The notes beneath the pieces were generated by a model. That model was not told where the DNA came from. It saw only the letters and a program-made list of their open reading frames with translations, and made no database searches. From a virus, in the IMG/VR virus record IMGVR_UViG_3300009425_000015, positions 16,308 through 80,307 of that record: DNA of 64,000 nucleotides; one strand, 5' to 3'. This document shows positions 13,808-22,189 of the stretch, in pieces (the stretch's first letter is position 1; the number at the start of each line of letters is the position of its first letter). The translations under genes were made by a program, and so were the position numbers.

Positions 13808-14188
13808 CTATTCTACTCTTTCTAACGAAGTTGAAACCTTAAAGATGTTGCTTACGCCTTTAAGCCTCTGGACGTCCCTCAGTATCCTTTTCTTGACATC
13901 CTCTGGTGCTCGAAACTCGCCTGGCACACTAGGTATAAATTTAATACTTACGCCCGCTACGTACCTCATCTCCCCTAAACGCTGGTTAGCTATAACCACG
14001 GTGACAATAGTGACATTCGCTAGCGCTCGCAAGTCGGCAAGTATGTCATCTAGCCCTCTCTGAGTGGTGCTGTCGGACTCAATAGTGTAACCCAACATGC
14101 AGTAAAACTTGTATATACCCCTTTGGCGAGATCTACCTTTCTCTTCAGATATCTCTGAAAAATAATTCTGTATTTCTTTGCGCAACAT
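13808..14188 (-). CDS. small alpha/beta protein, ferredoxin-like fold suspected
   Basis: 126-aa protein with helix-strand order typical of a ferredoxin-like sandwich: GLDDILADLRALANVTIV, a second strand GVSIKFIPSV, then a helix VKKRILRDVQRLKG and final strand IFKVSTSLERVE. It lies immediately upstream of the LeuA-dimer-like gene with no spacing, so they likely act together. Function unknown. GGAG six bases before ATG 14188. Confidence 0.55.
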   Translation of the reverse strand: MLRKEIQNYFSEISEEKGRSRQRGIYKFYCMLGYTIESDSTTQRGLDDILADLRALANVTIVTVVIANQRLGEMRYVAGVSIKFIPSVPGEFRAPEDVKKRILRDVQRLKGVSNIFKVSTSLERVE

Positions 14189-14278
14189 ATAGTGCTCCTA
14201 TTCTATACTAATTAGTAAAACAAAAACAAAAGGCTGCACGTTTGTGTCACCTTTTTCTGAGGTGTCATTCTAACATAA

Positions 14279-14632
14279 TCACGTAAATATCTGAATAACA
14301 ACAATCAGCAAAGATAATGCTACACACGATAAAGTTTTAGCTGTCATCATACTCTCTTTTAGGAATACGCTAGTAAGTATCGGGAACGTAACATAGGAAA
14401 GCCCGAAGCTCATAAACCTCGCCGACCAAACAGATTTACCGAGCCCCTCTGCAGTGAACCTCCATGCATACCAAAATGATAAGCCGCATGGAATGCCCAA
14501 CAGAACCACAGTTAGCAAGCCCTTGTCTTTCCACCAGTCATTAATGAACTGAAGATTCAGCTGAAACCAGCTTACTGTCTGAGCCAATAAGAACAGTCCT
14601 GCTCCAATTATTATCTTTTCCTGCGACGTCAT
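14279..14632 (-). CDS. four-segment membrane protein
   Basis: 117-aa protein with about four membrane segments (IIIGAGLFLLAQTV, LTVVLLGIPCGLSFWY, MSFGLSYVTFPILTSVF, LSCVALSLLIVVIQIF). The WSARFMSFG loop is of a type I have seen in phage and bacterial small membrane proteins of unknown role. Start overlaps the previous stop as TAATG. Confidence 0.6.
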   Translation of the reverse strand: MTSQEKIIIGAGLFLLAQTVSWFQLNLQFINDWWKDKGLLTVVLLGIPCGLSFWYAWRFTAEGLGKSVWSARFMSFGLSYVTFPILTSVFLKESMMTAKTLSCVALSLLIVVIQIFT

Positions 14633-14985
14633 TATTGAGTCTCCAGGCTTATACCAGCCTTAAGTAGTTCCGATCGGTTGACATTTAGCATCGCTGTTAT
14701 TTTAGATAGCCCCAACACAACTTCTACATCAACTTCGTAGTGGGTCTTCCCTGGTTCTGGAACAAAGTGTATCTCCAGCATCTCTCTGAAGGCGTGAGCC
14801 TCTAGCAGGATTTCGTGTACTCGGCTTGACACCTCTCTGCTGTGCAAGACGTTTCTAGTTGTGTAGTGATCAGCCAGTAGGGCATCGGCTCGTAAGGATA
14901 AGCTCTGTGCTTCTACAAAGAACCTCCTTACCTCAGTGGCTGTAAATGCTAGTCTTTTTTTAGGCTTTGGTTTATCTTCCGACAT
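14632..14985 (-). CDS. hypothetical protein
   Basis: 117-aa, mainly helical, soluble protein starting MSEDKPKPKKRLAF. No motif recognised. Coupled to the membrane protein gene downstream. Confidence 0.6.
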   Translation of the reverse strand: MSEDKPKPKKRLAFTATEVRRFFVEAQSLSLRADALLADHYTTRNVLHSREVSSRVHEILLEAHAFREMLEIHFVPEPGKTHYEVDVEVVLGLSKITAMLNVNRSELLKAGISLETQ

Positions 14986-14987
14986 GC

Positions 14988-15383
14988 TTAAATCCTCTTC
15001 CCTTTGCCCCAGAAGAAAGCGCTCTTCCTTGCCCGTGTGATAAGAAGGGCAGATATATATTTCTTACCGCGGGACTCCATTAAGCTAGCCTTGTGCAGCT
15101 CAAAGAGCCCATACTTTGGATATCTTTGCCTTTTGCCATACTTTTGCCTGGGCGGCGGTTTATTTAAGTAAGCCACGCAAGCTGCAGCCAACTCTTCGAT
15201 GGTTGCGTCTACCATGTCTCCGTCGTTGACGCGTATCTTTACTGCAACAACCCACTTTTTGGCGCCATACCCTGAGATTTCCCAGAAATTGCTGCCGTGG
15301 TATCTTCCGAATCTGACAGGGGACAACTTTGACGATGTTGAATATTCCCTTACTGGCTGTAAGTCACACTCCACCTCATACAT
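14988..15383 (-). CDS. hypothetical basic protein
   Basis: 131-aa protein with a strand-rich first half (WVVAVKIRV) and a very basic centre (PPPRQKYGKRQRYPKYG). AGGAG before ATG 15383; start overlaps the end of the glutaredoxin gene. Basic composition would allow nucleic-acid binding, nothing more is supported. Confidence 0.55.
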   Translation of the reverse strand: MYEVECDLQPVREYSTSSKLSPVRFGRYHGSNFWEISGYGAKKWVVAVKIRVNDGDMVDATIEELAAACVAYLNKPPPRQKYGKRQRYPKYGLFELHKASLMESRGKKYISALLITRARKSAFFWGKGKRI

Positions 15384-15636
15384 TTTGTTCTCCTATTTCT
15401 TTTTCCACGTCCGAGAAGCCTCCGACTAGTCGTGTGGCCCCGGTTAAAAGGTTGTTCTCCAGTATGATAGGTATTGTTCCCCAGCTATAATACCTTTTTG
15501 CCTCCTCTATACCTTCAACATCTTCCTCCATGTTCAAGAATACATATTTTATATCCAGCGACGTGAGCAAGTCTTCCGCTTTTCTGCAATAATTGCATGA
15601 TGGTGTGCCATAAATTATGTATCTTGAATTACCCAT
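15376..15636 (-). CDS. glutaredoxin
   Basis: 86-aa thioredoxin-fold oxidoreductase. Active site CNYC in YGTPSCNYCRKAE (residues ~14-17), the cis-Pro loop as GTIPIIL and the C-terminal LVGGFSDVEKE glutathione-binding segment. Full length for a phage glutaredoxin. In T4-like phages such proteins reduce ribonucleotide reductase, and a reductase gene is present at 35.9 kb, so that role is a reasonable inference. Confidence 0.9.
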   Translation of the reverse strand: MGNSRYIIYGTPSCNYCRKAEDLLTSLDIKYVFLNMEEDVEGIEEAKRYYSWGTIPIILENNLLTGATRLVGGFSDVEKEIGEQNV

Positions 15637-15937
15637 GTAGAATCACCTTCTTCGAAGAGAGGGAGAGACTCTCGCTCACCTCGTTCAGAGATCCAACGAC
15701 TGTAATCTCTGTATGATAATTGGAGTGACTACTGGTGAACATAATTGTACAAAAAGCTCGGTTCTCTCCTATCGTCGATGTGCTCTCAAATATCGCCGTA
15801 TTCAGCTTCTTGTTCTCTCGAAGAAACGCAACATGCTCTGAGTTGACAAGTATCTCCCTTGTTCTATACAACATTTTCGATGCCGGATTCTCTAAACTAG
15901 TAGATTCCCTGTATACTTCTTTTAACTTAACTATCAT
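15629..15937 (-). CDS. conserved phage hypothetical protein
   Basis: 102-aa beta-rich protein MIVKLKEVYRESTSLE... with YRTREILVNSEHVAFLRE and VVGSLNEV, and ending VILHG. I recall similar small proteins in marine phages without assigned function. AAGGAG site; overlaps glutaredoxin downstream. Confidence 0.6.
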   Translation of the reverse strand: MIVKLKEVYRESTSLENPASKMLYRTREILVNSEHVAFLRENKKLNTAIFESTSTIGENRAFCTIMFTSSHSNYHTEITVVGSLNEVSESLSLSSKKVILHG

Positions 15938-16155
15938 TTCCTATCTCCTTCGATTAAGAAAGCATTGCTTTTCATAACTAACCACGGGACACCGTCACAG
16001 AGAACTTTGTATATATCTCCAAAATCCCCCAACACCAACACCACTCGCGGTGTATGCAATTTCTTATACGCTGATGGGGAATTCTCATGATTCTGCATCA
16101 GCGTTTCCGATGGTAGGTATACCAAGCTATTCTTCAATGCTTTCCTGGTTTTCAT
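15934..16155 (-). CDS. hypothetical protein, possible SH3-like end
   Basis: 73-aa protein. The second half (VVLVLGDFGDIYKVLCDG, then PWLVMKSNAF) has the short-strand pattern of a small beta-barrel. Start at 16155 is uncertain because no clear ribosome site is visible; it overlaps the previous gene by 29 nt. Confidence 0.5.
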   Translation of the reverse strand: MKTRKALKNSLVYLPSETLMQNHENSPSAYKKLHTPRVVLVLGDFGDIYKVLCDGVPWLVMKSNAFLIEGDRK

Positions 16156-16438
16156 GATTATTTATCTTTTCGACAAGACTGTTAGCTAGCGCCGAGTTGT
16201 AGCTGGCAACAATTGCTAAACAATCGCTGATCAGCAAGTCTGCATGCACCATCTTGTCTCTAGCTTCGCTAAGCTTAATGTAGAATTCTTCTGGCGTTTG
16301 TTTATTCTCGAATTCTGACGCGGCGTCTGCTAAATCCTTAGAAGAAAGTCTCGAATACGAAACTGCCTTATCTAAAAGTCTCGCTACTTCTTCTGGGATA
16401 TCATCCATATCTACTGTATATTGTAATTTTACTTTCAA
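16127..16438 (-). CDS. conserved phage hypothetical protein
   Basis: 103-aa helical protein opening with a strand (KVKLQYTVDMDD) and IPEEVARLLDKAV. Apparent TTG start directly after the upstream stop; the start is not certain. Function unknown. Confidence 0.55.
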   Translation of the reverse strand: MKVKLQYTVDMDDIPEEVARLLDKAVSYSRLSSKDLADAASEFENKQTPEEFYIKLSEARDKMVHADLLISDCLAIVASYNSALANSLVEKINNHENQESIEE

Positions 16439-16788
16439 GCTCCCTCTCTTTCCAAATATCTCTTATATTTTTTTATTGAAATCCGAGACTCCTCGTCGTA
16501 CGACTCTGGCAAAGGTATCCCAAGAGATAAAGCCAGCAGCTTACCGTACTCCCATGCTGATAATTCCATATTCAAGACATCATCCTCAGTGCCCGAAGCA
16601 TGTCCTAAGATTGCATGCGATGCCTCGTGCAATAGTCCGCATAAGCATGACTCTGCGGTTTGGCTAGAATTCATCTCTATTAGACATGAGTCGTGATAGT
16701 AGCTATCTTCGTATGCTGAGTCGTAATCAACAACGATGTCGTACTCTTCGAGTAAAAGATGCTCGATTCTTCTAAGTAACTCTTCCAA
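16435..16788 (-). CDS. zincin-like putative metalloprotease
   Basis: 117-aa protein with LLHEASHAILGH (residues ~52-63), an H-E-x-x-H zinc-binding site followed by a further His, and downstream ELSAWEYGKLLALSLGI whose Glu could be the third ligand, as in ImmA/IrrE-type (M78) peptidases. Short for a protease, single domain. Start is TTG 16788 with AGGGGA upstream, first gene after the promoter at 16815-16843. A substrate cannot be inferred. Confidence 0.6.
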   Translation of the reverse strand: MEELLRRIEHLLLEEYDIVVDYDSAYEDSYYHDSCLIEMNSSQTAESCLCGLLHEASHAILGHASGTEDDVLNMELSAWEYGKLLALSLGIPLPESYDEESRISIKKYKRYLEREGA

Positions 16789-16814
16789 AACTCAAATCCC
16801 CTAACTATTAACTA

Positions 16815-16843
16815 ATTCTACCAGATCTAAGATAGAATGTCAA
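16815..16843 (-). promoter_or_regulatory. sigma-70-type promoter overlapping a stop codon
   Basis: Minus-strand TTGACA (16838-16843), 17-bp spacer, TAGAAT (16815-16820). The TGA of the 95-aa coiled-coil gene (16840-16842) lies inside the -35 box. Confidence 0.8.
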
Positions 16844-17127
16844 GAGCCAGAAGATATTTTATTCAGAACTAGTGCCCCGATGACACCAACAAAACTGGTG
16901 AACAATATCCACATCATCTTCGTGGAGGTGGATTTCCATGTTTCAAGATTCTTAATCCTAGCATACAATCCGTCATCGGGATTATAAACCGCTTCTTTTA
17001 TTTTTGCTATATCTTGAGACATCTCTTCCTGCTTCTCTCTCATAACAGAGATATCATTCATCATCTGACTCATCTTCAAGTCTATCTTCATCATGCACTG
17101 TTCTGCGTTGGGATTCTCATTACTCAT
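16840..17127 (-). CDS. coiled-coil protein with C-terminal membrane anchor (XhlA-like)
   Basis: 95-aa protein: acidic N-terminus, coiled coil (MMNDISVMREKQEEMSQDI), the segment GLYARIKNLETWKS and a C-terminal membrane helix (WILFTSFVGVIGALVL). This layout matches small phage XhlA/hemolysin-type membrane proteins sometimes found with lysis genes. No endolysin is adjacent, so the role stays open. Confidence 0.6.
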   Translation of the reverse strand: MSNENPNAEQCMMKIDLKMSQMMNDISVMREKQEEMSQDIAKIKEAVYNPDDGLYARIKNLETWKSTSTKMMWILFTSFVGVIGALVLNKISSGS

Positions 17128-17163
17128 AGCTCACCCTCCAAAGTAGGTTAGAATACACCGTAA

Positions 17164-18738
17164 TTAGTCATCGCAGTCGACAATTGCGTGATTAGTTGTC
17201 AATAATGTACCAGAAACGGATACTGCATTCACTAGGGCGCAGCGGGCAACCTTAACAGGATCAATAACCCCGACAAGATACATATCAACCATGTCTCCTG
17301 TTGAGAAATTCATGCCAGTATCACCTGATTCATTCAGAATACTGTTGATTACAACGTCCTCGGACATTCCGCAGTTTAAAGCCATTTGTCTAACCGGTGC
17401 CTGTAGCGCTTCCTTCACCACGGAAACCCCGATTGCTTGCTCTTCAGTGTCCGTTTCAACTGTCAGGTTCTCACTAATTCTCAACAAGGCGATGCCGCCG
17501 CCGGGGATGACACCCTCTTGCTGCGCCGATCTCACCGCCTCAAGTGCGTCTTCAATTCTATGCTTCTTTTCTATCATTTCAATTTCTGTTGCGGCGCCAA
17601 CCTTTATAACTGCGATACCACTAGCTAGCCTTGTAATCCTCTCCTGTACCCTCTCTGCGGCGAGGAGCGAGTCAGTCGTCTCCACCTCCCCCTTCAACAT
17701 ATCTATACGCTCCTCTGCCTTGTCAGCGTCACCGCGGCCTCCGACGATGGTGGTAAACCCTTTCGAGATCTCGATTGACTGAGCCGATCCGAATTGTTGC
17801 ATTTCAACGTTCTTAACATCGTCTCCTCGTGATTTCTCAAAATAATGCCCACCTGTGGCGATAGCTAAGTCGCTCATGATACCGCGGCGCTCCTCTCCAT
17901 ACCGAGGGGCTTTAATAGCTGCCACTTTCATAGTGCCTCTCATGGAATTCATGATTAACGCAGCAAGTGCTTGGCCAGAAATATCATCTGCGACAATGAC
18001 AAAAGGCTTGTTCTCCCGCGCAGCTATCTCTAGCGATGGAAGTATTTGCTCTACGTTTTCTATTTTCTCATTCACAATTAAGAACATCGGGTTTTCGTAA
18101 TTCACAGTGCCGCGTCTTTCGTCTGTAACAAAAGCCCCGGCTGCGTAGCCTGCATCCATGCGAAAGCCCTCTTTTAATTCTAGCGTAGTTTCTACTGAGC
18201 GTGCTTCTTCGATTGTTATAGCGCCATCTTTCCCGACTCTATCGACAGCCAGAGCAATAAGATTTCCTATCTCCAAATCCCCATTCGCGGATATCGTCGC
18301 AATGTGTGACACGTCCTGTTGACTCTGTATGGGGCGCGAGGATTCCTTGAGCCTCTCAGACACCTTCGCTACGGCTTTGTCCATCCCTCTCTTTATTTCG
18401 ATTGGCGAGGCGCCAGAAACCAAGTGTGCCATGGCAGACTTAAGTATTGCGCGAGCGAGCACAGTCGAAGTTGTCGTACCATCACCAGCATCAACGTTTG
18501 TTTTCGCTGCTGCCTGCTTTACAATCTGCGCTCCCAAGTTTTCAAACTCATCCTCAAACGAAATGAACTTAGCAACAGTCACTCCGTCTTTAGTTATGTA
18601 CGGCCTGCGGTTTTTCTCTTTAATGATAACGTTCCTTCCGCGTGGGCCCATCGTCGATGCCACGTTATCGGCTAAAGCATTAACACCTTTCATTAGCTTC
18701 TCTCTTAAAGAAATTTTCGAATCATACTTTTTAGACAT
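17164..18738 (-). CDS. groEL: 60-kDa chaperonin GroEL
   Basis: 524-aa chaperonin subunit. ATP site: TMGPRGRNVIIKEK and DAGDGTTTSTVLARA, with the later GVIPGGGIALL segment. Apical domain: GYAAGAFVTDERRG and PFVIVADDISGQALAAL, including the KAPRYGEERRGIMSDLAI segment. The normal Gly-Gly-Met tail is missing; the protein ends TNHAIVDCDD. Length is slightly below E. coli GroEL (548). A GroES-like gene sits far away at 33.7 kb rather than next to it. Phage GroEL proteins are thought to fold virion proteins; a role with this phage's large tail proteins is inference. Confidence 0.97.
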   Translation of the reverse strand: MSKKYDSKISLREKLMKGVNALADNVASTMGPRGRNVIIKEKNRRPYITKDGVTVAKFISFEDEFENLGAQIVKQAAAKTNVDAGDGTTTSTVLARAILKSAMAHLVSGASPIEIKRGMDKAVAKVSERLKESSRPIQSQQDVSHIATISANGDLEIGNLIALAVDRVGKDGAITIEEARSVETTLELKEGFRMDAGYAAGAFVTDERRGTVNYENPMFLIVNEKIENVEQILPSLEIAARENKPFVIVADDISGQALAALIMNSMRGTMKVAAIKAPRYGEERRGIMSDLAIATGGHYFEKSRGDDVKNVEMQQFGSAQSIEISKGFTTIVGGRGDADKAEERIDMLKGEVETTDSLLAAERVQERITRLASGIAVIKVGAATEIEMIEKKHRIEDALEAVRSAQQEGVIPGGGIALLRISENLTVETDTEEQAIGVSVVKEALQAPVRQMALNCGMSEDVVINSILNESGDTGMNFSTGDMVDMYLVGVIDPVKVARCALVNAVSVSGTLLTTNHAIVDCDD

Positions 18739-18771
18739 TATTACCCCTTTGTAAAATCAAGTACCCTATAT

Positions 18772-18799
18772 ATTATAATCATTTTATCAGATTTGTCAA
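18772..18799 (-). promoter_or_regulatory. sigma-70-type promoter for groEL
   Basis: Minus-strand TTGACA (18794-18799), 16-bp spacer, TATAAT (18772-18777): both boxes perfect. It lies ~30 nt before the groEL start. Confidence 0.9.
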
Positions 18800-18810
18800 G
18801 TGTTTTAAAA

Positions 18811-20013
18811 TTAAATACGGCCGGCGGATTTAGAGACAGCGTCGGCTGAACTCTTCACTTTTCCTGCTTTTTCTTTCGTATTTGCTGATGGGGCATAAAG
18901 TAGCTCCGTTGATTTTTTACTAAGATCTTGCAGGGTTGATAGTAAGCCTTTAAATTTCTCGTCCAGATCAGACAGTATCTGCTCTGTGCGCGCCTCTACA
19001 TTTTCGAACTCTATCGTTCCAAGATGCTGATATGCTGCCTGATTTAAGAGCCAGGAGCTGTCCACCTTCATTCCTTCTGGCTCCCTTGGCGAATCCACGC
19101 CTAGGTGCCTCTTTATCGTCGGAACACTTTTCGCAAATTGACTTTTAGAAGATACTCTAGACATAAGCGGATCTCCGGGAACATATTTGTCAGATTTCTT
19201 TTTCCTACCCTTCCTCTGTTTCTTAATATATTTCCTTGGGGCTCTCTCTCGAAATGCGTCGATGACTTCCTCAGAGATATGGAAAGCTTCAAAAGATAAA
19301 GTATTCTTACCCTTATCCGCAACAATGTAAGTAAACCCTTCAGGGTATTTCTCTAGCGACATTTTTATCGAAGCTTCGCTGAATTTTACTTTTGTTGCCC
19401 CTGAGGATATTAATTTTATTGATGTCGCAAGACTGGGGAAATCGACATCAACCACGCCGGAATCTTTCGTCTTCTTGTTGTCCGGACGTATACGCTCTCC
19501 ACCAAACACTAAAGCCATTAGAACTTCAAACAAAAATCCGGCAGATGATGCATCCGGTGTTTTTTGCAAATTATAAAATATTCTCAAAACCTGTATTGTT
19601 GATAGCGCAGCTGCATGATCATTGACGCTCACAGAACTATTCAAGAATGAATTCATCTCATTTATGAAGCTCCCCAAGTCTCTGATGTCTCTTGTCACCC
19701 TAAGACTTTCCAACGCTGACTTTAGCTTTTCTTTTTCGTGCGGAAAGGACGCGCCCTCAGCATTGATGCTCAGCCAGCTGGGATCAAGCTGAAAGTCTGG
19801 TATCAGCAATTTCACCTCTTTGCTCGTCCCTTTCGCACTAGCTGATTCTAATATCTCCGGATTTTGCTCAACCTCAGTGGCGGCTTCAACCTTCTTATCG
19901 AAGGGTGATGAGCCTTCAACCTGCTCCACCAGCTCAACTAGGTTCTTAAAATTTAGAACGTTCTGGGCTTTGCGGGGTAAAAATTTCTCTACTATATCCT
20001 CGAACGACGGCAT
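18811..20013 (-). CDS. hypothetical protein, weak nuclease-like centre
   Basis: 400-aa soluble protein. The middle has SAGFLFEVLMALVFGGERI, then VVDVDFPSLATSIKLIS. An acidic residue followed by S-x-K in this arrangement recalls PD-(D/E)XK-like folds, but the catalytic Glu is Ser here and the match is weak. C-terminus is Lys/Ser-rich. It precedes the groEL promoter and follows the ClpP-like gene; a virion or head-assembly role is possible. Confidence 0.5.
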   Translation of the reverse strand: MPSFEDIVEKFLPRKAQNVLNFKNLVELVEQVEGSSPFDKKVEAATEVEQNPEILESASAKGTSKEVKLLIPDFQLDPSWLSINAEGASFPHEKEKLKSALESLRVTRDIRDLGSFINEMNSFLNSSVSVNDHAAALSTIQVLRIFYNLQKTPDASSAGFLFEVLMALVFGGERIRPDNKKTKDSGVVDVDFPSLATSIKLISSGATKVKFSEASIKMSLEKYPEGFTYIVADKGKNTLSFEAFHISEEVIDAFRERAPRKYIKKQRKGRKKKSDKYVPGDPLMSRVSSKSQFAKSVPTIKRHLGVDSPREPEGMKVDSSWLLNQAAYQHLGTIEFENVEARTEQILSDLDEKFKGLLSTLQDLSKKSTELLYAPSANTKEKAGKVKSSADAVSKSAGRI

Positions 20014-20047
20014 TGGGTATCCTCCATCTTAATTAGTTACGTGCAAG

Positions 20048-20815
20048 TTAAATTACCACATCTGCAATGCCATGCTCGATAGCTTCTTCTGCAGACAGGT
20101 ATACGTCAACATTCTTTTTCAAAAATTTACGAATTCTCTTCTCAGAAAGGTTTGTCTCAGCTGCTAAACACTTAACATACTGGCTTTGGATCCACCTAAC
20201 TTCTGATATTTCATTCTCCATATTTAGGAAGCTTCCGTGATAGCCGCCGTTAACACTGTGTATCATTACTCGACAATTGGCGCCGATTTCCCTTTTGCCT
20301 TTGGTGCCAGCTGCTAGCAAAAGTACTCCGGCAGACATTACCTTCCCCATCCCAACGGTGTTTACATCGCAGGTTTCCTTAACCAGGTTTATAGTGTCGT
20401 ATATCGCAAACATCTCCGAGGCAGTGCCGCCGTTTGTTGAAATTAAAAAACTCATCGACTTTCTTGATTTGGACTCTTCTAAAGTCTCCTCTTCAATTTC
20501 ATCGCTTGACTCGTCATTATCTCGGGCAGGGTGTGCGTGATCTTTAAGGAACATGAGAGACTGAACAATTTCGGATCCTTTTTCTTCAGTTAAATCCCCG
20601 TAGAGAGTCATACTTCTCAGTAGCGATGGTTCTGAGCTTGGCTGCTCTATGTTGTTGATTATTACAAACCGTTCTTCGTCAATTGACGAAGCTTCGTCAA
20701 ATTTGAAGTCGTCATCAATAATGATATCTTCCACCTTCCCTTCTTTCGATGATGGCTTCCCCTTGCTCTTCCTATCCTTCGATTTTTTATCACTACTTTT
20801 ATCTTTTTCTTTCAT
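20048..20815 (-). CDS. ClpP-like serine protease
   Basis: 255-aa protein of the ClpP/crotonase-like fold. Catalytic residues can be read in order: Ser in GKVMSAGVLLLAAGTKGKR, His in RVMIHSVNGG and Asp in NVDVYLSAEEAIEHG. The normal family length is about 200; here ~55 Lys/Ser/Asp-rich residues precede the domain and an acidic insert (SSDEIEEETLEE) lies near residue 105. Phage ClpP-like proteases commonly act in head maturation; a role in degrading host proteins with a host Clp ATPase is the alternative. No ClpX/ClpA gene is seen. Neighbours are small unknown proteins and an acidic, scaffold-like protein. Confidence 0.88.
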   Translation of the reverse strand: MKEKDKSSDKKSKDRKSKGKPSSKEGKVEDIIIDDDFKFDEASSIDEERFVIINNIEQPSSEPSLLRSMTLYGDLTEEKGSEIVQSLMFLKDHAHPARDNDESSDEIEEETLEESKSRKSMSFLISTNGGTASEMFAIYDTINLVKETCDVNTVGMGKVMSAGVLLLAAGTKGKREIGANCRVMIHSVNGGYHGSFLNMENEISEVRWIQSQYVKCLAAETNLSEKRIRKFLKKNVDVYLSAEEAIEHGIADVVI

Positions 20816-21092
20816 TAAATGTCCTTTTCTTTTCCCGTTTATCTGATAGTTCTACTATTTGGAAGGATAAGCCTTTTGCGAAGGCTACCCATTCCACCCT
20901 TGTACTAAATTCTCTTTCCAACAACACAATGCTCTTCTTAGTTAACGCGTTATATCCCTGCCCCACATTCTTACCTCCGATTTCCGCTGATGCCTGCTTA
21001 AGCAATGTCGGCATTGCAGTTACCTGGAAGATATATAAGAAACCACTTTTTTCTTCCTTTCTCCAAGCGTATGCTTCTATACCACCTTTCAT
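20799..21092 (-). CDS. hypothetical protein
   Basis: 97-aa protein MKGGIEAYAWRKEEKSG... with a beta-rich first half and a basic tail. ATG 21092 is preferred over a longer frame because GGAGG precedes it and its ATG overlaps the previous stop. Overlaps the ClpP-like start downstream. Confidence 0.6.
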   Translation of the reverse strand: MKGGIEAYAWRKEEKSGFLYIFQVTAMPTLLKQASAEIGGKNVGQGYNALTKKSIVLLEREFSTRVEWVAFAKGLSFQIVELSDKREKKRTFNERKR

Positions 21093-21472
21093 CGTTTTTT
21101 GTCCTCCATTCTTTGCCTTAAAACCCGTTGGGCTTCGTCCCAATTAGTATACTGAACAAACTTATGAAAATATCTTGGCATAGAGCCTATTAAGTTAATT
21201 ATAACTCCGTCGCGCCACAGTGCTAAAGTTGCTGCGTCTTTCTTGCGGAGAAGCTTCAATGCCTCTTTGCTAGCGCCCTCGGCTTTCAGCTGCTTATACT
21301 TGATTTTGAAAGACATTTCAATGTCCGTACTTGCCGCACGTAACATATTAAGTGTCAGTGTGTCTAGGCGTGTGAACAGAATATATCCGTTCCCTAACGC
21401 TAGCACATAGGTTATCACCTTGTAAAAAAGTGCCCCTCCAAAAAACCACATCAATGATTCGTAAAAATCCAT
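21089..21472 (-). CDS. hypothetical membrane-associated protein
   Basis: 127-aa protein with a hydrophobic N-terminal segment (MWFFGGALFYKVITYVLAL) and a basic helical remainder. First gene after a strong promoter at 21480-21507, in front of the ClpP-like gene. Function unknown. Confidence 0.6.
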   Translation of the reverse strand: MDFYESLMWFFGGALFYKVITYVLALGNGYILFTRLDTLTLNMLRAASTDIEMSFKIKYKQLKAEGASKEALKLLRKKDAATLALWRDGVIINLIGSMPRYFHKFVQYTNWDEAQRVLRQRMEDKKR

Positions 21473-21479
21473 ATTACTT

Positions 21480-21507
21480 ATTATACCAAATTTATCAGAT
21501 ATGTCAA
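21480..21507 (-). promoter_or_regulatory. sigma-70-type promoter
   Basis: Minus-strand TTGACA (21502-21507), 16-bp spacer, TATAAT (21480-21485), directly after the terminator at 21509-21542. Drives the 21472-to-18811 gene group. Confidence 0.9.
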
Positions 21508-21508
21508 C

Positions 21509-21542
21509 AAAAAAGTCCCCATTATAAATTTATAATGGGGAC
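21509..21542 (-). terminator. rho-independent terminator
   Basis: Perfect inverted repeat GTCCCCATTATAAA / TTTATAATGGGGAC (21515-21542) followed on the minus strand by six T (21509-21514). It ends transcription of the acidic protein gene just before the next promoter. Confidence 0.9.
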
Positions 21543-21572
21543 TTTGACATAAGCAAGAAAATGTCTAATTCG

Positions 21573-22121
21573 CTATTTCTTCATTCGCTCACGAACGATT
21601 CTAGAAGTAACTCTTTTCATGACTTCGTTAACTAAATTATCAAAGCCTTCCTCTTCCATAAGCTCGTCTTCTGGTTCTTCGCCGGGTAGAGCCTCAGGAG
21701 CCTCAGGAGCCTCAGCCTCGGGCCCGGGCTCAAATTCTTCTTCTTCGTCTTCTGGCGCTTCTTCGCCTTCTGGTGCTTCTTCGCCTTCTGGCGCTTCGAC
21801 TCCAGCTGCCTGCAATTTCTTACCCAAGCTCACTAGTATCGCTGCTTCTTCATCAGTAAGCTCCATGTCTCCTTCTTCGTCAGGACCACCTGGATCTTCA
21901 ACTGGAACATCGTCCATCGGATCCTCTTCCTCTTCCTCTCCTGCCGGATCACCTTGCATAGGTTCTTCGCCTGGCGGAGGGGCGCCCATGGGGTCTTCTC
22001 GCTCTTCCTCCTCCTCTTCTGTCACAAAATTTTCTTTTATAAAAGAATTGCTAGGAGCGCCTATCGAGGCTAACTTCATAAAACGTCTTATTGTGTTTTC
22101 TTGTAAAATTTTCTTGCTCAT
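21573..22121 (-). CDS. very acidic Glu/Pro-rich protein
   Basis: 182-aa protein with a short basic N-terminus (TIRRFMKLASIG) and helical end (LVNEVMKRVTSRIVRERMKK) around a low-complexity acidic middle. The middle has runs of Glu and a repeated A-P-E-G-E-E unit encoded by nearly identical 18-bp repeats (about 21745-21800). Composition recalls phage prohead core or scaffold proteins, but the capsid genes are outside this window, so this is a guess. Confidence 0.6.
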   Translation of the reverse strand: MSKKILQENTIRRFMKLASIGAPSNSFIKENFVTEEEEEEREDPMGAPPPGEEPMQGDPAGEEEEEDPMDDVPVEDPGGPDEEGDMELTDEEAAILVSLGKKLQAAGVEAPEGEEAPEGEEAPEDEEEEFEPGPEAEAPEAPEALPGEEPEDELMEEEGFDNLVNEVMKRVTSRIVRERMKK

Positions 22122-22189
22122 TTGATTTCTCCCTTGTAAGTTTAAACTCTATCAAAGCTATTAGCATGCTATGTCTCTACTAAATAGTT

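Noticed and set aside
13416-14063. 215-aa plus-strand ORF
   Set aside because: Antisense to two well-spaced minus-strand genes with good ribosome sites; its protein has no recognisable pattern.
14189-14278. Possible promoter or hairpin in the 90-nt gap
   Set aside because: TAGAAT-like box lacks a -35 partner at 16-18 bp, and the CACCT/AGGTG stem is only five pairs.
17291-17782. 163-aa plus-strand ORF
   Set aside because: Lies antisense within groEL, whose motifs are unmistakable.
21619-22125. 168-aa plus-strand ORF rich in Ser
   Set aside because: Mirror of the Glu/Pro-rich acidic gene in the other strand; low complexity and no ribosome site.
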